A stretch of 64,000 nt of DNA from Actinobacillus succinogenes 130Z (GTDB lineage Bacteria; Pseudomonadota; Gammaproteobacteria; Enterobacterales; Pasteurellaceae): assembly GCF_000017245.1 (NCBI RefSeq), contig NC_009655.1:248001-312000 (forward strand), given 5' to 3'. Under the pieces are notes generated by a model, which had not been told where the DNA came from, ran no database searches, and was given only the letters and a program-made list of their open reading frames with translations. This document shows positions 34,228 through 43,747 of the stretch, piece by piece. The first letter of the stretch is position 1. Every line of letters starts with the position of its first letter. A program made the translations under genes and the position numbers.

Positions 34228-34803
34228 ATGGCTGAACAGCTAACAGATCAGGCCTTGGTAGAAAGAGTACAGCAAGGCGATAAAAAAGCCTTTAACCTAT
34301 TGGTTTCCCGTTACCAGAATAAGGTGGCGGGTTTATTGACGCGCTATATTTCGCGTAACGATATTCCGGATGTGGTTCAGGAATCCTTTATTAAAGCGTA
34401 TCGCTCAATAGAATCTTTCCGTGGTGAAAGTGCTTTTTATACATGGCTTTACCGCATTGCGGTAAACACGGCAAAAAACTATTTAACGGCACAAGGACGT
34501 CGTCCTCCGAATGAAGATATTTTGGCGGAAGATGCCGAAAGTTATGATGTAGGCGGGAATTTGCGCGGTGTGGATACGCCGGAAAACGAATTACTGTCTA
34601 ACGAGTTGCGTAAAGTGGTATTCGATACCATTGAAGGCATGCAAGAAGAACTCAAAACCGCAATTACCCTGCGTGAACTGGAAGGTTTAAGTTACGAGGA
34701 AATTGCCGAAATTATGGATTGTCCGGTAGGAACGGTACGTTCGCGTATTTTTCGTGCGCGGGAAATCCTGGAAAACAAAATTAATCCGCTGCTTCAGCGT
34801 TAA
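34228..34803 (+). CDS. rpoE: RNA polymerase sigma-E factor
   Basis: Envelope-stress ECF sigma factor, 191 residues. Region 2 contains DVVQESFIKAYRSIESFRGES and YTWLYRIAVNTAKNYL; region 4 has LSYEEIAEIMDCPVGTVRSR. Followed by its anti-sigma and sensor genes. Confidence 0.97.
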   Translation: MAEQLTDQALVERVQQGDKKAFNLLVSRYQNKVAGLLTRYISRNDIPDVVQESFIKAYRSIESFRGESAFYTWLYRIAVNTAKNYLTAQGRRPPNEDILAEDAESYDVGGNLRGVDTPENELLSNELRKVVFDTIEGMQEELKTAITLRELEGLSYEEIAEIMDCPVGTVRSRIFRAREILENKINPLLQR

Positions 34804-34825
34804 ATGAATAAACTGGGGAAAAATT

Positions 34826-35389
34826 ATGCAAAAAGAGTTACTTTCAGCCTATATGGACGGTGAAAACGTAAGTAACGCACTTACTGCGGAATTATGTCGT
34901 GATGCGGAGCTGCAAAAAAGCTGGGGCAATTTCCATACTATCCGTTCCGTCATGCGTGATGAAACCGCCGTGTTTTTAGGGGCGGATTTCACGGCGAAAA
35001 TGGAAGCCTTGATTGATGCCGAGCCGGCAATGATTTCCCAACCTACGCCTGAAGAGGCGAAAACCTTACCGTTTATGCAAAAAATCAAAGCGACGTTCGC
35101 TCCGATGATGCAAGTTGCCGTAGCGGCAGGGGTGTGTTTGGTTGCGGTGTTAGGCGTACAGTCTTTCAATGCATCTCAGGCGGATAAAACCGAAGATACG
35201 CCGGTGTTGCAGACTTTACCTTTTAACAACAGCGTGCGTGCGGTAAGCTATAATGCACCGGAAAAAGATATTGTCACATCGCAACAGCTCGAACAAAAAA
35301 ACAAGCGTATCGGTGCGCTGTTACAAAACTATGAATTGCAACGTCGTGTCAATGCCGAAGGCGTGGACATCAGCCAGCAGCAAAAATAA
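34826..35389 (+). CDS. rseA: Anti-sigma-E factor RseA
   Basis: 187-residue single-span inner-membrane protein. N-terminal cytoplasmic anti-sigma domain (LSAYMDGENVS, about 6-16), membrane helix at about 94-112, periplasmic tail that DegS and RseP signalling would act on. 22 bases after rpoE. In Haemophilus the gene is called mclA. Confidence 0.93.
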   Translation: MQKELLSAYMDGENVSNALTAELCRDAELQKSWGNFHTIRSVMRDETAVFLGADFTAKMEALIDAEPAMISQPTPEEAKTLPFMQKIKATFAPMMQVAVAAGVCLVAVLGVQSFNASQADKTEDTPVLQTLPFNNSVRAVSYNAPEKDIVTSQQLEQKNKRIGALLQNYELQRRVNAEGVDISQQQK

Positions 35390-35406
35390 TTTTCCCATTT
35401 AACAGC

Positions 35407-35437
35407 GTCACCACCTTTCGGGGTGGTGATTTTTTAT
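35407..35437 (+). terminator. Intrinsic terminator between rseA and rseB
   Basis: TCACCACC-TTTCGG-GGTGGTGA (35408-35429) followed by a T run. It would stop most rpoE-rseA transcripts before rseB unless read-through or antitermination occurs. Confidence 0.85.
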
Positions 35438-35471
35438 TTGTCAGATAACGCCCATATTGGAATCCCTGCAA

Positions 35472-36428
35472 ATGTTAAAAATCCTGCAAAAACCGACCGC
35501 ACTTTTCGCCTGTTTACTCAGTTTTTTGCTCGCCGCCCCTGTTTGGGCGGGTGAGGAACTTTCTCCGCAACAGTTACTGAACTCCATGACACAGGCAGAA
35601 CAGCAATTAAATTATCAGTTCATTTTTGTGCAGAACGACAACGGCAACAATCACGCGTTGCAATATCGTTACAGCCTTAAAGAAAACAAAAAATACGCAC
35701 AAATGACAACAATGGACGGCGTAAAACGGGATATTATCCAACGGGACGATATGGTGAGTTATTTTCGTCCTCAGATGGCACCTTTTACGCTGAAATCGAA
35801 ATATATCGTGGATAACCTGCCGCCGTTAATGCAAGCGAATTTCAACAAACTGGCGAAATATTATGATTTTACCGCACTGGGGCGCAACCGCATCGCTGAT
35901 CGCATGGTGCAAATGGTACGGATTACTCCGAAAGATAATTTTCGCTACCGTTATGTCGCTTTTATTGACGAAGAAACGCATTTATTGTTACGCAGCGATT
36001 TGCTGGATCAAGACGGCGTACTGCTCGATCAGTTCCGTATAATTCAACTGGCCGTCAGCGAGACGCCGCTGCCTTTTGTTGAAAGCGTTGAACAATTACC
36101 GTTTCCGCCGTTAATTAGCGCCCAAAGCAGACCGGGTAAAAGCTCAAACTGGAAATTAAACTGGTTGCCGCAAGGTTTTCGACAAATCCGTAAAACGGAA
36201 ACGACGGATGACGAAGGCAATAACACGGAAAGCCGGTTTTACAGCGACGGTTTGTTTACTTTTGAGATTTTCGTCTCCGACGGACAAAAAGACGAAGCAC
36301 AAAACAGCTCGTTACGGCATGGCGCCGTTACCATTTACAGCGAAACGGTGAACGATAAAGAGATTACTTTAATCGGACAATTACCTATCGGTACGGCAAA
36401 ACGTATTGTTCAAGATTTAAAATTTTAA
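35472..36428 (+). CDS. rseB: Sigma-E factor regulatory protein RseB
   Basis: 318-residue periplasmic protein that binds RseA and senses misfolded envelope components. Signal peptide to about residue 27 (LLSFLLAAPVWAG), then the RseB lipoprotein-like N domain and C domain with FEIFVSDGQ. A USS encodes TAL within the signal peptide. Start at 35472 chosen over an upstream TTG. Confidence 0.93.
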   Translation: MLKILQKPTALFACLLSFLLAAPVWAGEELSPQQLLNSMTQAEQQLNYQFIFVQNDNGNNHALQYRYSLKENKKYAQMTTMDGVKRDIIQRDDMVSYFRPQMAPFTLKSKYIVDNLPPLMQANFNKLAKYYDFTALGRNRIADRMVQMVRITPKDNFRYRYVAFIDEETHLLLRSDLLDQDGVLLDQFRIIQLAVSETPLPFVESVEQLPFPPLISAQSRPGKSSNWKLNWLPQGFRQIRKTETTDDEGNNTESRFYSDGLFTFEIFVSDGQKDEAQNSSLRHGAVTIYSETVNDKEITLIGQLPIGTAKRIVQDLKF

Positions 36429-36443
36429 GGGAATATAGCATTT

Positions 36444-36878
36444 ATGATGACGGAAACAGCCGTAGTCGTGTATTACGACGACGGCAAGGCGACGGTAAAA
36501 TGTCAAACCAAAAGCGCCTGCGGTAACTGTACGGCTCGCAACGCCTGCGGTACGGCGGCCCTTGCCGGGTTAACCGGTGAACAGGGGGAACATTTATTTG
36601 CGGTGGAAACGCTGACACCTGTTAAGCGGGGGCAGTTGGTGGAAATCGGTTTGCCGGAACGCTCGCTGATGGCGTCTGCATTCTGGCTTTATGCGGTACC
36701 GTTAGTGACGCTGCTTATCGCCACATTCGTCGGTGAGGCCTGGCTGCCGAACGAATTGATACGCACGATATTTATTTTCTTTTTGACCGCACTGTCTTTT
36801 ATCATTGTAAAAATTTTTACTCGCAAAGCAGCCCGAAAATCCGCTTTTCAGCCGGTTTTATTGCGGATTATCGGTTAA
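36444..36878 (+). CDS. rseC: RseC/MucC-family inner membrane protein
   Basis: 144 residues. Cys cluster CGNC...C (about 27-36) in SACGNCTARNACGTA and two membrane helices (about 74-95 and 100-120). Supports sigma-E control and, in E. coli, thiamine or SoxR iron-sulfur reduction. Last gene of the rpoE-rseABC unit. Confidence 0.92.
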   Translation: MMTETAVVVYYDDGKATVKCQTKSACGNCTARNACGTAALAGLTGEQGEHLFAVETLTPVKRGQLVEIGLPERSLMASAFWLYAVPLVTLLIATFVGEAWLPNELIRTIFIFFLTALSFIIVKIFTRKAARKSAFQPVLLRIIG

Positions 36879-36906
36879 CATCCGACATTAAAAATCAGCT
36901 AAAAAA

Positions 36907-36943
36907 CGACCGCACTTTCACTGTTTTTCCGAAAGTGCGGTCT
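36907..36943. terminator. Paired-USS terminator between rseC and argH
   Basis: GACCGCACTTTC pairs with GAAAGTGCGGTC; here the USSs point outward (ACCGCACTT first). Between converging genes. Confidence 0.8.
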
Positions 36944-36948
36944 GATTT

Positions 36949-38331
36949 TCAAGCGTTTAATCCGATACGCTGTTTGGCGTCGGCAATGGCTTCCGCCACT
37001 CTCAGCGGCGACACGCCGCCCTTGGCACAACGTTTATCCAGACAGGATTGTAACGACAGAATATCGTACACATCGTCAGACACCACATCGCTGAACTGAC
37101 GGAATTCATCCACCGTTAAATCCTCTAAGCCTTTATGTACTTTGATGGCATACACTACCGTTTCGCCCACGATATGGTGGGAATCACGGAACGGTACGCC
37201 TTTCGCCACCAGATAATCCGCTAATTCCGTCGCGTTGGAATAGCCTTTCAGCGCCGCTTCGCGCGTACGTTCTACGTTCACTTTAATATCTTCCAGCACG
37301 AACGCCGCCATGGTTAAGCAGTCGTGCCAAGTATCCAATGCGTCGAAAATACCTTCTTTATCTTCCTGCATATCTTTATTGTACGCCAGCGGCAACCCTT
37401 TCACCGTGGTGAGCATACCCATCAGCGAGCCGATGACCCGTCCGGTTTTGCCGCGGATTAATTCGCAGGCATCGGGATTTTTCTTCTGCGGCATTAATGA
37501 AGAACCGGAGGTTACGCGATCGGATAATTCCACAAAATCCGCTTCACCGCTGTTAAAAATAATCATATCTTCGGCAAAACGCGACAAATGCGCCATACTC
37601 AAAGAAGCGGTAGACAACAATTCGATGATGTGATCGCGATCGGATACGCTGTCCAGACTGTTTCGGGTGGCGGAGGCGAAATCCAAATCCTGCGCCAACT
37701 GTTCGCGATCAATCGGATACGCCGTGCCGGCCAGCGCACCGCTGCCCAACGGACAAGCGTTCATACGTTGGTAAGCGTCGCCCAGTCGGGTGTAATCGCG
37801 TTCCAGCATTTCCACATACGCCATACACCAATGGGCAAAACTAATGGGCTGTGCACGTTGCAAATGGGTGTAACCCGGCATCACGGCATGCTGTGTATTT
37901 TCCGCAGTCAACACCAATTTTGCCTGCAATTCGCGTACGGTTTTTTGTAATTCCAGCACCTGCGCTTTACACCACATTTTGATGTCGAGCGCCACTTGGT
38001 CGTTACGGCTACGGCCGGTGTGCAGTTTTTTGCCCAGATTGCCGACTTTATCGATCAGCTTACTTTCTACCCAACTGTGAATGTCTTCCGCGTCATCCTG
38101 TAAAATCGCCTGCGGATTCGACCGCACTTCGATTAGTAACTCGTTCAGTGCTTTTTCCAGCTGTCGCTGTTCGTCCTGCGTTAAAATATTTACGCTGACC
38201 AGTGCTTTTGACCAGCCGATAGAACCTTCGATATCCTGCTCCGCCAGACGATAGTCAAAACGCAGTGAATCGTTAAAATCTTTGAACCGCTTATCGGCTG
38301 CCTGTGTAAAGCGACCGCCCCATAGAGCCAT
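36949..38331 (-). CDS. argH: Argininosuccinate lyase
   Basis: Last step of arginine synthesis. 460 residues with MALWGGRF, HTGRSRNDQVALD, and the fumarase/lyase signature GSSLMPQKKNPD (about 277-288). Third gene of argC-argB-argH on the minus strand, 82 bases after argB. Confidence 0.97.
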   Translation of the reverse strand: MALWGGRFTQAADKRFKDFNDSLRFDYRLAEQDIEGSIGWSKALVSVNILTQDEQRQLEKALNELLIEVRSNPQAILQDDAEDIHSWVESKLIDKVGNLGKKLHTGRSRNDQVALDIKMWCKAQVLELQKTVRELQAKLVLTAENTQHAVMPGYTHLQRAQPISFAHWCMAYVEMLERDYTRLGDAYQRMNACPLGSGALAGTAYPIDREQLAQDLDFASATRNSLDSVSDRDHIIELLSTASLSMAHLSRFAEDMIIFNSGEADFVELSDRVTSGSSLMPQKKNPDACELIRGKTGRVIGSLMGMLTTVKGLPLAYNKDMQEDKEGIFDALDTWHDCLTMAAFVLEDIKVNVERTREAALKGYSNATELADYLVAKGVPFRDSHHIVGETVVYAIKVHKGLEDLTVDEFRQFSDVVSDDVYDILSLQSCLDKRCAKGGVSPLRVAEAIADAKQRIGLNA

Positions 38332-38413
38332 AATTTTTTCCTTTATTTAATACTTATCATATGTTGTTTGGGAATGATTGCCCGGGTGCAATGCCTGTGT
38401 CCCGTTATTTTAG

Positions 38414-39187
38414 TTACGGCGCAATACGCGTTCCGATAATCTCACCGGCAAAAAGTGCGGTCAGTTTTTCGGGATATTTCCAATTGGCGATATCTACTCC
38501 GCGATTGAGAATTTTAGCCGCATCCAACGCCGCATTCACTTTGACAATCATACCATCGGTGATGACTTTATTTTCAATTAATCGTGCAATTTGCGCAGAG
38601 TTTAATTCGGACAGCAAGGTTTTGTCCGCATCCAGCACGCCGTCCACATCGGACAGCATTACTAAATCCGCATCAATTAACGATGCAATCGCTGTCGCCG
38701 CCTGATCCGCATTGACATTCATCAGTAAACCGTTTTCATCCACTGCAATGGAACTGATAATCGGTAAAAAACCGCCGGACAGCAAATTATCCAGCAAAGC
38801 GGGATTGCGGGCGATTACGCCGGCTACATGGCCTAATTCTGGATCGAATTGTTTGGCCGCGGTTAATTCGCCGTCCCCCAAGCATAACCCCACGGGATTC
38901 AGTTTGAATTTCGCCGCCTGCGCCACCAGCGTTTTGTTCGCGATTCCCGCCAGGGCACCGACAATGATATCGATTTGATCGCTCGGCGTCACACGCAAGC
39001 CGTTTTTCTTTCGAACCGGCAGATTCAACCGTTTCATCAGATCATCTACGACACAGCCGCCGCCGTGCACAATCAGCAAAGAGCGGTCGGAATTTTGCAA
39101 ATATTTTGCCAGTGCGTTGAACAGATTTTCCATCGCCGCCGGCGTATCCAGTAAGATGCCGCCCAATTTAATCACTAATGGTCTCAT
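38414..39187 (-). CDS. argB: Acetylglutamate kinase
   Basis: Phosphorylates N-acetylglutamate. 257 residues, amino-acid kinase fold: KLGGILLD (about 6-13), VHGGGCVVDDLM, LSDVDGVLD, and VNAALDAAKILNRG. The short, unregulated E. coli-type form. 79 bases after argC. Confidence 0.96.
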   Translation of the reverse strand: MRPLVIKLGGILLDTPAAMENLFNALAKYLQNSDRSLLIVHGGGCVVDDLMKRLNLPVRKKNGLRVTPSDQIDIIVGALAGIANKTLVAQAAKFKLNPVGLCLGDGELTAAKQFDPELGHVAGVIARNPALLDNLLSGGFLPIISSIAVDENGLLMNVNADQAATAIASLIDADLVMLSDVDGVLDADKTLLSELNSAQIARLIENKVITDGMIVKVNAALDAAKILNRGVDIANWKYPEKLTALFAGEIIGTRIAP

Positions 39188-39266
39188 ATTTTTCTTCTTT
39201 TCTATAACGGCACGTATTGCCGCGCCGGGGTTGATATTGTTATGAAGCGCATAAACCGCATATCGT

Positions 39267-40277
39267 CTAAATTAGACCCGATACTTCGTCGAAGCCGTAA
39301 CGGATATTGGCGCATTGCACCGCTTGTGCCGCTGCGCCTTTCAACAGATTGTCTTCTGCGCCGACAATAATGATATGTCCGTTTTTGGTAGCAAAACCGA
39401 TGTCGCAATAAGAGGTAAATTCCACCGCTTTAATGCTCGGCAAGCCCTGTTCGTACACTCGAACCAGCGGACAACCGTTATAATATTGCCGATAAGCGGC
39501 GCGAATTTGTTGCTCCGTTACGCCAGCTTTCAGTTTCGCCGTAATAGTTGCCAGAATACCGCGTTTGAAGTTGCCCAAATGTGGCGTAAAAATCACTTCC
39601 GTCGCTAAATGCGTGGCGATTTCAGGTTGATGGCGGTGGTTGAACACGCCATAAGCGTTCAGACTGACTTCGCAGAAACTGGATGTCAGACTGGCTTTAC
39701 GTCCTGCGCCGCTCACACCGCTCACCGCGTTAATCACCGGCAACTGGTCGGGATCCAGCAATTCGTTTTCAATCAACGGCTTGAGACTTAACTGAGAAAC
39801 TGTCGGATAACAACCGGCTACCGCGACCAAATTCGTTTGCGCGATTTTCTCGCGATTCCATTCCGCCAAACCGTACACCGCCTGTTTTAACAGTTCCGGA
39901 TATTGATGTTCAAAACCGTAATATTGGCGATAAAATTCACCGTTATCGACACGAAACGCGCCGGACAGATCGAACACTTTACAACCGTTTTTCAGGAAAA
40001 CCGGCACCAAATTATGACTGACTTCATGCGCCGTACCGAAAAATGCCAAATCCGCGTTTTGCGCAATATCGGTTAAATCTTCCGGCAGCGGTTGCAGCGG
40101 CAAATCGCAAATCGTACGAAGTTGAGGATAAAGTGCCGAAATCGGTTTATTTGCGTCCGCACTATGAGTGGAAACATAAAGTCCCGCCAGTTCGAATTCA
40201 GGGTGGCGGGTTAAGATTTTCGCTAATTCCGCGCCGGTATAACCGCTTGCCCCGACAACGATTGCTTTTTGTGCCAT
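39267..40277 (-). CDS. argC: N-acetyl-gamma-glutamyl-phosphate reductase
   Basis: 336 residues: AIVVGASGYTGAELAKIL is the NADP site, VAVAGCYPTVSQL contains the catalytic Cys, and HRHQPEIA follows. Start at 40277 after AGGA; the frame extends to a TTG at 40283. First gene of argCBH, divergent from argE as in E. coli. Confidence 0.96.
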   Translation of the reverse strand: MAQKAIVVGASGYTGAELAKILTRHPEFELAGLYVSTHSADANKPISALYPQLRTICDLPLQPLPEDLTDIAQNADLAFFGTAHEVSHNLVPVFLKNGCKVFDLSGAFRVDNGEFYRQYYGFEHQYPELLKQAVYGLAEWNREKIAQTNLVAVAGCYPTVSQLSLKPLIENELLDPDQLPVINAVSGVSGAGRKASLTSSFCEVSLNAYGVFNHRHQPEIATHLATEVIFTPHLGNFKRGILATITAKLKAGVTEQQIRAAYRQYYNGCPLVRVYEQGLPSIKAVEFTSYCDIGFATKNGHIIIVGAEDNLLKGAAAQAVQCANIRYGFDEVSGLI

Positions 40278-40334
40278 AATCAATCCTGTATAATGTATAG
40301 AAAACCTTTTTAGTGATTAATTATGCTATTATTC

Positions 40335-40348
40335 TGCATAAATATTTA
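40335..40348. promoter_or_regulatory. Candidate ARG box between argC and argE
   Basis: TGCATAAATATTTA resembles the ArgR site TGAAT-N4-ATTCA with two changes (one per half). Placed between divergent arg promoters, so joint control by ArgR is likely. Confidence 0.5.
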
Positions 40349-40379
40349 AAAATCAACCTTTAATTTACAGGCAAACGCA

Positions 40380-41522
40380 ATGAAATCGCATCCTCAATTT
40401 CTCGATATGTACTCGCAGTTGATCGCCATTCCGACCGTCAGCGACATCGACAAAAATAACGATATTTCCAACCGCACTTTAATTGAATTGCTGGCGAACT
40501 GGCTGGCGGACTTAGGCTTTAAAACCGATATTTTGCCGGTTGAAGGCAGCAATGATAAATACAACCTGCTTGCCACTTACGGCCAGGGCGAAGGCGGGTT
40601 GTTGCTGGCAGGGCATACGGATACCGTACCTTTCGACCAAGGCCGCTGGACATTCGATCCCTTTAAACTCACCGAACAAAACGGTAAGTTTTACGGTTTG
40701 GGTAGCGCGGATATGAAAGGTTTCTTCGCCTTTGTGCTGGACGCCGTTCAGCAAATCGATTTAACCAAGCTGACCAAACCGTTGCGCATTTTGGCTACCG
40801 CCGATGAAGAAACCACCATGTTAGGCACCCGTACGTTCGTGAAACACACCCATATTCGTCCGGATTGCGCCATCATCGGCGAACCGACTTCACTTCGTCC
40901 CGTTCGCGCCCACAAAGGACATATCGGCAAAGGATTGCGTATTGTAGGAAAATCCGGCCATTCCAGCGATCCGTCCAAAGGTATTAACGCCATTGAACTC
41001 ATGCATGAAGCCACCGGTTATTTGCTGCAAATGCGTAACGAGTTACGGGAAAAATACCATCACGCCGATTTTGAAATTCCTTATCCGACTATGAATCTCG
41101 GCGCTATTCACGGCGGCGATGCGGTGAACCGGATCTGCGCTTGCTGCGAATTGCATTTCGACATTCGTCCGTTACCGAAAATGCGGTTGGAGGATTTAGA
41201 CGAAATGTTACGGCAAAAACTGGCGCCGATGTTCGCGCAATACGGCGACCGTATTTCCATTCGAAACCTGCATGAACCTACGCCCGGCTACGAATGTGAA
41301 CATTCCGCTCAAGTGGTTCGGGTAGTGGAAAAATTGTTGGGTGAAAAATGTGAAGTAGTGAATTACTGTACCGAAGCCCCCTATATTCAGGAATTGTGTC
41401 CGACCTTAGTGCTCGGGCCCGGTTCTATCGAACAAGCGCACCAGCCCGATGAATTTCTGTCCGCCGAATTTATTCGACCGACCCGAGATTTGCTGACTAA
41501 GCTGATTCAACACTTTTGTTAA
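40380..41522 (+). CDS. argE: Acetylornithine deacetylase
   Basis: Releases ornithine from N-acetylornithine. 380-residue M20 metallohydrolase: LLLAGHTDTVPFD (zinc His/Asp), GSADMKGFFA, ATADEETTMLGTR (zinc Glu pair) and GEPTSLRPVRAHKGH. Single gene transcribed away from argCBH. A USS falls inside (about 40470). Confidence 0.95.
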   Translation: MKSHPQFLDMYSQLIAIPTVSDIDKNNDISNRTLIELLANWLADLGFKTDILPVEGSNDKYNLLATYGQGEGGLLLAGHTDTVPFDQGRWTFDPFKLTEQNGKFYGLGSADMKGFFAFVLDAVQQIDLTKLTKPLRILATADEETTMLGTRTFVKHTHIRPDCAIIGEPTSLRPVRAHKGHIGKGLRIVGKSGHSSDPSKGINAIELMHEATGYLLQMRNELREKYHHADFEIPYPTMNLGAIHGGDAVNRICACCELHFDIRPLPKMRLEDLDEMLRQKLAPMFAQYGDRISIRNLHEPTPGYECEHSAQVVRVVEKLLGEKCEVVNYCTEAPYIQELCPTLVLGPGSIEQAHQPDEFLSAEFIRPTRDLLTKLIQHFC

Positions 41523-41666
41523 GCCGAGCGGTAAGCTGACAACGTACGGTAAAAGCATGAAAACCGGCCTTCTTACTTAGACTATCCATCAACAAGGACA
41601 GCAAAATAACCTTTGAGAAAACGTCGTATCCATGATGATATCAGTTTAGTTTACGGATGACTTTAT

Positions 41667-42581
41667 TTATTGCGCCAATGCCTGACGTAATTTACCTTGA
41701 TGGCGGTCTAATACTTGCGCAGCGTCTGTTTTTTCCAGCCCGCTGAGAACCATCATAATCGCCAATTTGGCGTTGTTATCCGCGCGTTGCAATGTTTCTT
41801 GCGCGACGTCTTTACTGCATTCCGTCGCCTGCATCACAATGCGAACGGCGCGAGCCCGCAGTTTTTCGTTGCTCGCCTGCACATCCACCATTAGATTTTG
41901 ATAGCATTTTCCCATTAAAATCATGCTGGCGGTGGTCAGCATATTCAACACTAATTTTTGTGCTGTGCCGGATTTCATGCGACTCGAGCCGGTCAGTACT
42001 TCTTGTCCGACTACGGCTTCAATAGCGATGTCGGCGATTTGTGTCATGGCGGAGCCGGGATTACCGGTGATGGCGACGGTCACTGCGTCCAGAGATTTAG
42101 CATAGTTCAGCGCACCGATAACATAAGGCGTACGCCCGCTTGCCGCAATACCGACCAAGACATCTTTAGCGGTAAAGTGAATATTCTCCAAATCCGCTTG
42201 TCCTTGCTGCGGATTGTCTTCCGCGCCTTCAATGGGATGGCGTAATGCCCGCTCGCCGCCGGCGATAATGCCGACTACCATGTCGGACGGTACGCCGTAA
42301 GTCGGCGGGCATTCCGAAGCATCTAACACACCTAATCGTCCGCTGGTACCTGCGCCGATATAAACTAAACGTCCGCCTTGCCGGAAAGCGGTGACGATCT
42401 TTTCCACCGCCAACGCAATTTGCGGCAGGCATTGTTCTACGGCAAAGGGAACCGATTTATCTTCCTGATTGATGATCTTTACAATTTCAGCGGCATTCAG
42501 GCGGTCAATGTCTATAGAGTTGGCATTGCGTTGTTCCGTCACCATTTGCGCCAGCGATTGCAGTAAATTTTGTTCTGTCAT
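41667..42581 (-). CDS. murQ: N-acetylmuramic acid 6-phosphate etherase
   Basis: Cleaves MurNAc 6-phosphate to GlcNAc 6-phosphate and lactate in cell-wall recycling. 304 residues; SIS domain with YIGAGTSGRLGVLDASECPPT (about 75-95) and TGSSRMKSGTAQKLVLNML. Starts 1 base after anmK, so one unit with it. Confidence 0.96.
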   Translation of the reverse strand: MTEQNLLQSLAQMVTEQRNANSIDIDRLNAAEIVKIINQEDKSVPFAVEQCLPQIALAVEKIVTAFRQGGRLVYIGAGTSGRLGVLDASECPPTYGVPSDMVVGIIAGGERALRHPIEGAEDNPQQGQADLENIHFTAKDVLVGIAASGRTPYVIGALNYAKSLDAVTVAITGNPGSAMTQIADIAIEAVVGQEVLTGSSRMKSGTAQKLVLNMLTTASMILMGKCYQNLMVDVQASNEKLRARAVRIVMQATECSKDVAQETLQRADNNAKLAIMMVLSGLEKTDAAQVLDRHQGKLRQALAQ

Positions 42582-42582
42582 G

Positions 42583-43692
42583 TTATTCCTTCGGATAAAT
42601 TACGCCTAAACTGACCGCACTTGCGGCGCCCGTTACGGCGGGTAAATTGCTCGGCAGCCGGTTCATGCGGCAATAAGCCAGCCAGGCAAACGCTGCGGCT
42701 TCTACATAATCCGCATGCATACCGTATTCCGTAGTGATGGCGGTTTGCCAGTGCGGCAAGCCGGTTTTCAGTCCTTGTAGAATTAACGGATTGTGCGCAC
42801 CGCCGCCACACACCAGTAATCGACAAGGTAAAACGGTGTGAATGCGGTTTAATTCCCGGGTAATGCTTTGCACCGTCAATTCCACCAAAGTGCGTTGCAC
42901 GTCCTGCGCTGAAAGTGCGGTCAGATTTGGATATTTTTTTACCAGCCACGGCAGATTGAATAGTTCCCGCCCTGTACTTTTCGGTGCGGTTCGGCGGAAA
43001 AAAGGTTCATTCAACAGCGCGTTTAATAATGTCTGATTTATTGTCCCGGTTTTTGCCCATTCGCCGTTTTTATCGTAACGCCGTCCCAGATGTCGTTCAA
43101 TCCAGGCATCCAGCAAAGTGTTGCCGGGCCCTATATCGTATCCGGTGGTGACGGCATGAGGATTCAGAATAGAAATATTGCTGATACCGCCGATATTGAG
43201 AACAACGGTTAAATACTGCGGCGAGGCAAAAACCGCTTGGTGAAATGCCGGTACTAAGGGCGCACCCTGTCCGCCGTATGCCATATCTTTGCGTCGGAAA
43301 TCGGCTACTACCGCAATACCCGTTTGCGCGGCAACCAGATTCATATCGCCAATCTGCATGCTGAACGGAAAATCACCATGCGGCGAATGCCAAATCGTTT
43401 GTCCGTGACAGCCGATCGCTCGGACTTGTTCGGCGGAGACGGTATGTTCGGCAAGAAACTGATTGGCGCTTTGGGCGTAAAGCAGTCCGAGTTGATGATC
43501 AATCTCCCCTAAATTTTGTAGCGAGGAATGCCCTTCATGTAAAAGTGCGGTCAGTTTTTGCCGCAAATTTTCAGGCATCGGCATAAAGCCGACAGCAACA
43601 ATGCGGGCTGTGTCGTGATTAAAATCCACTAACGCCAAATCTACGCCGTCTAGACTGGTACCTGACATCATACCGAGATAATAATTGTTCAT
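42583..43692 (-). CDS. anmK: Anhydro-N-acetylmuramic acid kinase
   Basis: Phosphorylates and hydrates 1,6-anhydroMurNAc to MurNAc 6-phosphate, the substrate of MurQ. 369 residues with GMMSGTSLDGVDLALVDF at the start and VLNIGGISNIS, LVCGGGAHNP. Carries three USSs (about 42612, 42911 and 43542). Operon anmK-murQ. Confidence 0.96.
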   Translation of the reverse strand: MNNYYLGMMSGTSLDGVDLALVDFNHDTARIVAVGFMPMPENLRQKLTALLHEGHSSLQNLGEIDHQLGLLYAQSANQFLAEHTVSAEQVRAIGCHGQTIWHSPHGDFPFSMQIGDMNLVAAQTGIAVVADFRRKDMAYGGQGAPLVPAFHQAVFASPQYLTVVLNIGGISNISILNPHAVTTGYDIGPGNTLLDAWIERHLGRRYDKNGEWAKTGTINQTLLNALLNEPFFRRTAPKSTGRELFNLPWLVKKYPNLTALSAQDVQRTLVELTVQSITRELNRIHTVLPCRLLVCGGGAHNPLILQGLKTGLPHWQTAITTEYGMHADYVEAAAFAWLAYCRMNRLPSNLPAVTGAASAVSLGVIYPKE

Positions 43693-43710
43693 CCTCTATT
43701 CCACATGCGT

Positions 43711-43741
43711 TAAAACAAAGCCCGAGCGATTGCCCAGGCTT
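43711..43741 (-). terminator. Probable terminator after the ABC transporter gene
   Basis: On the minus strand AAGCCTGGG pairs imperfectly with CTCGGGCTT, followed by TGTTTT. Weak but well placed. Confidence 0.5.
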
Positions 43742-43747
43742 CCTGTA

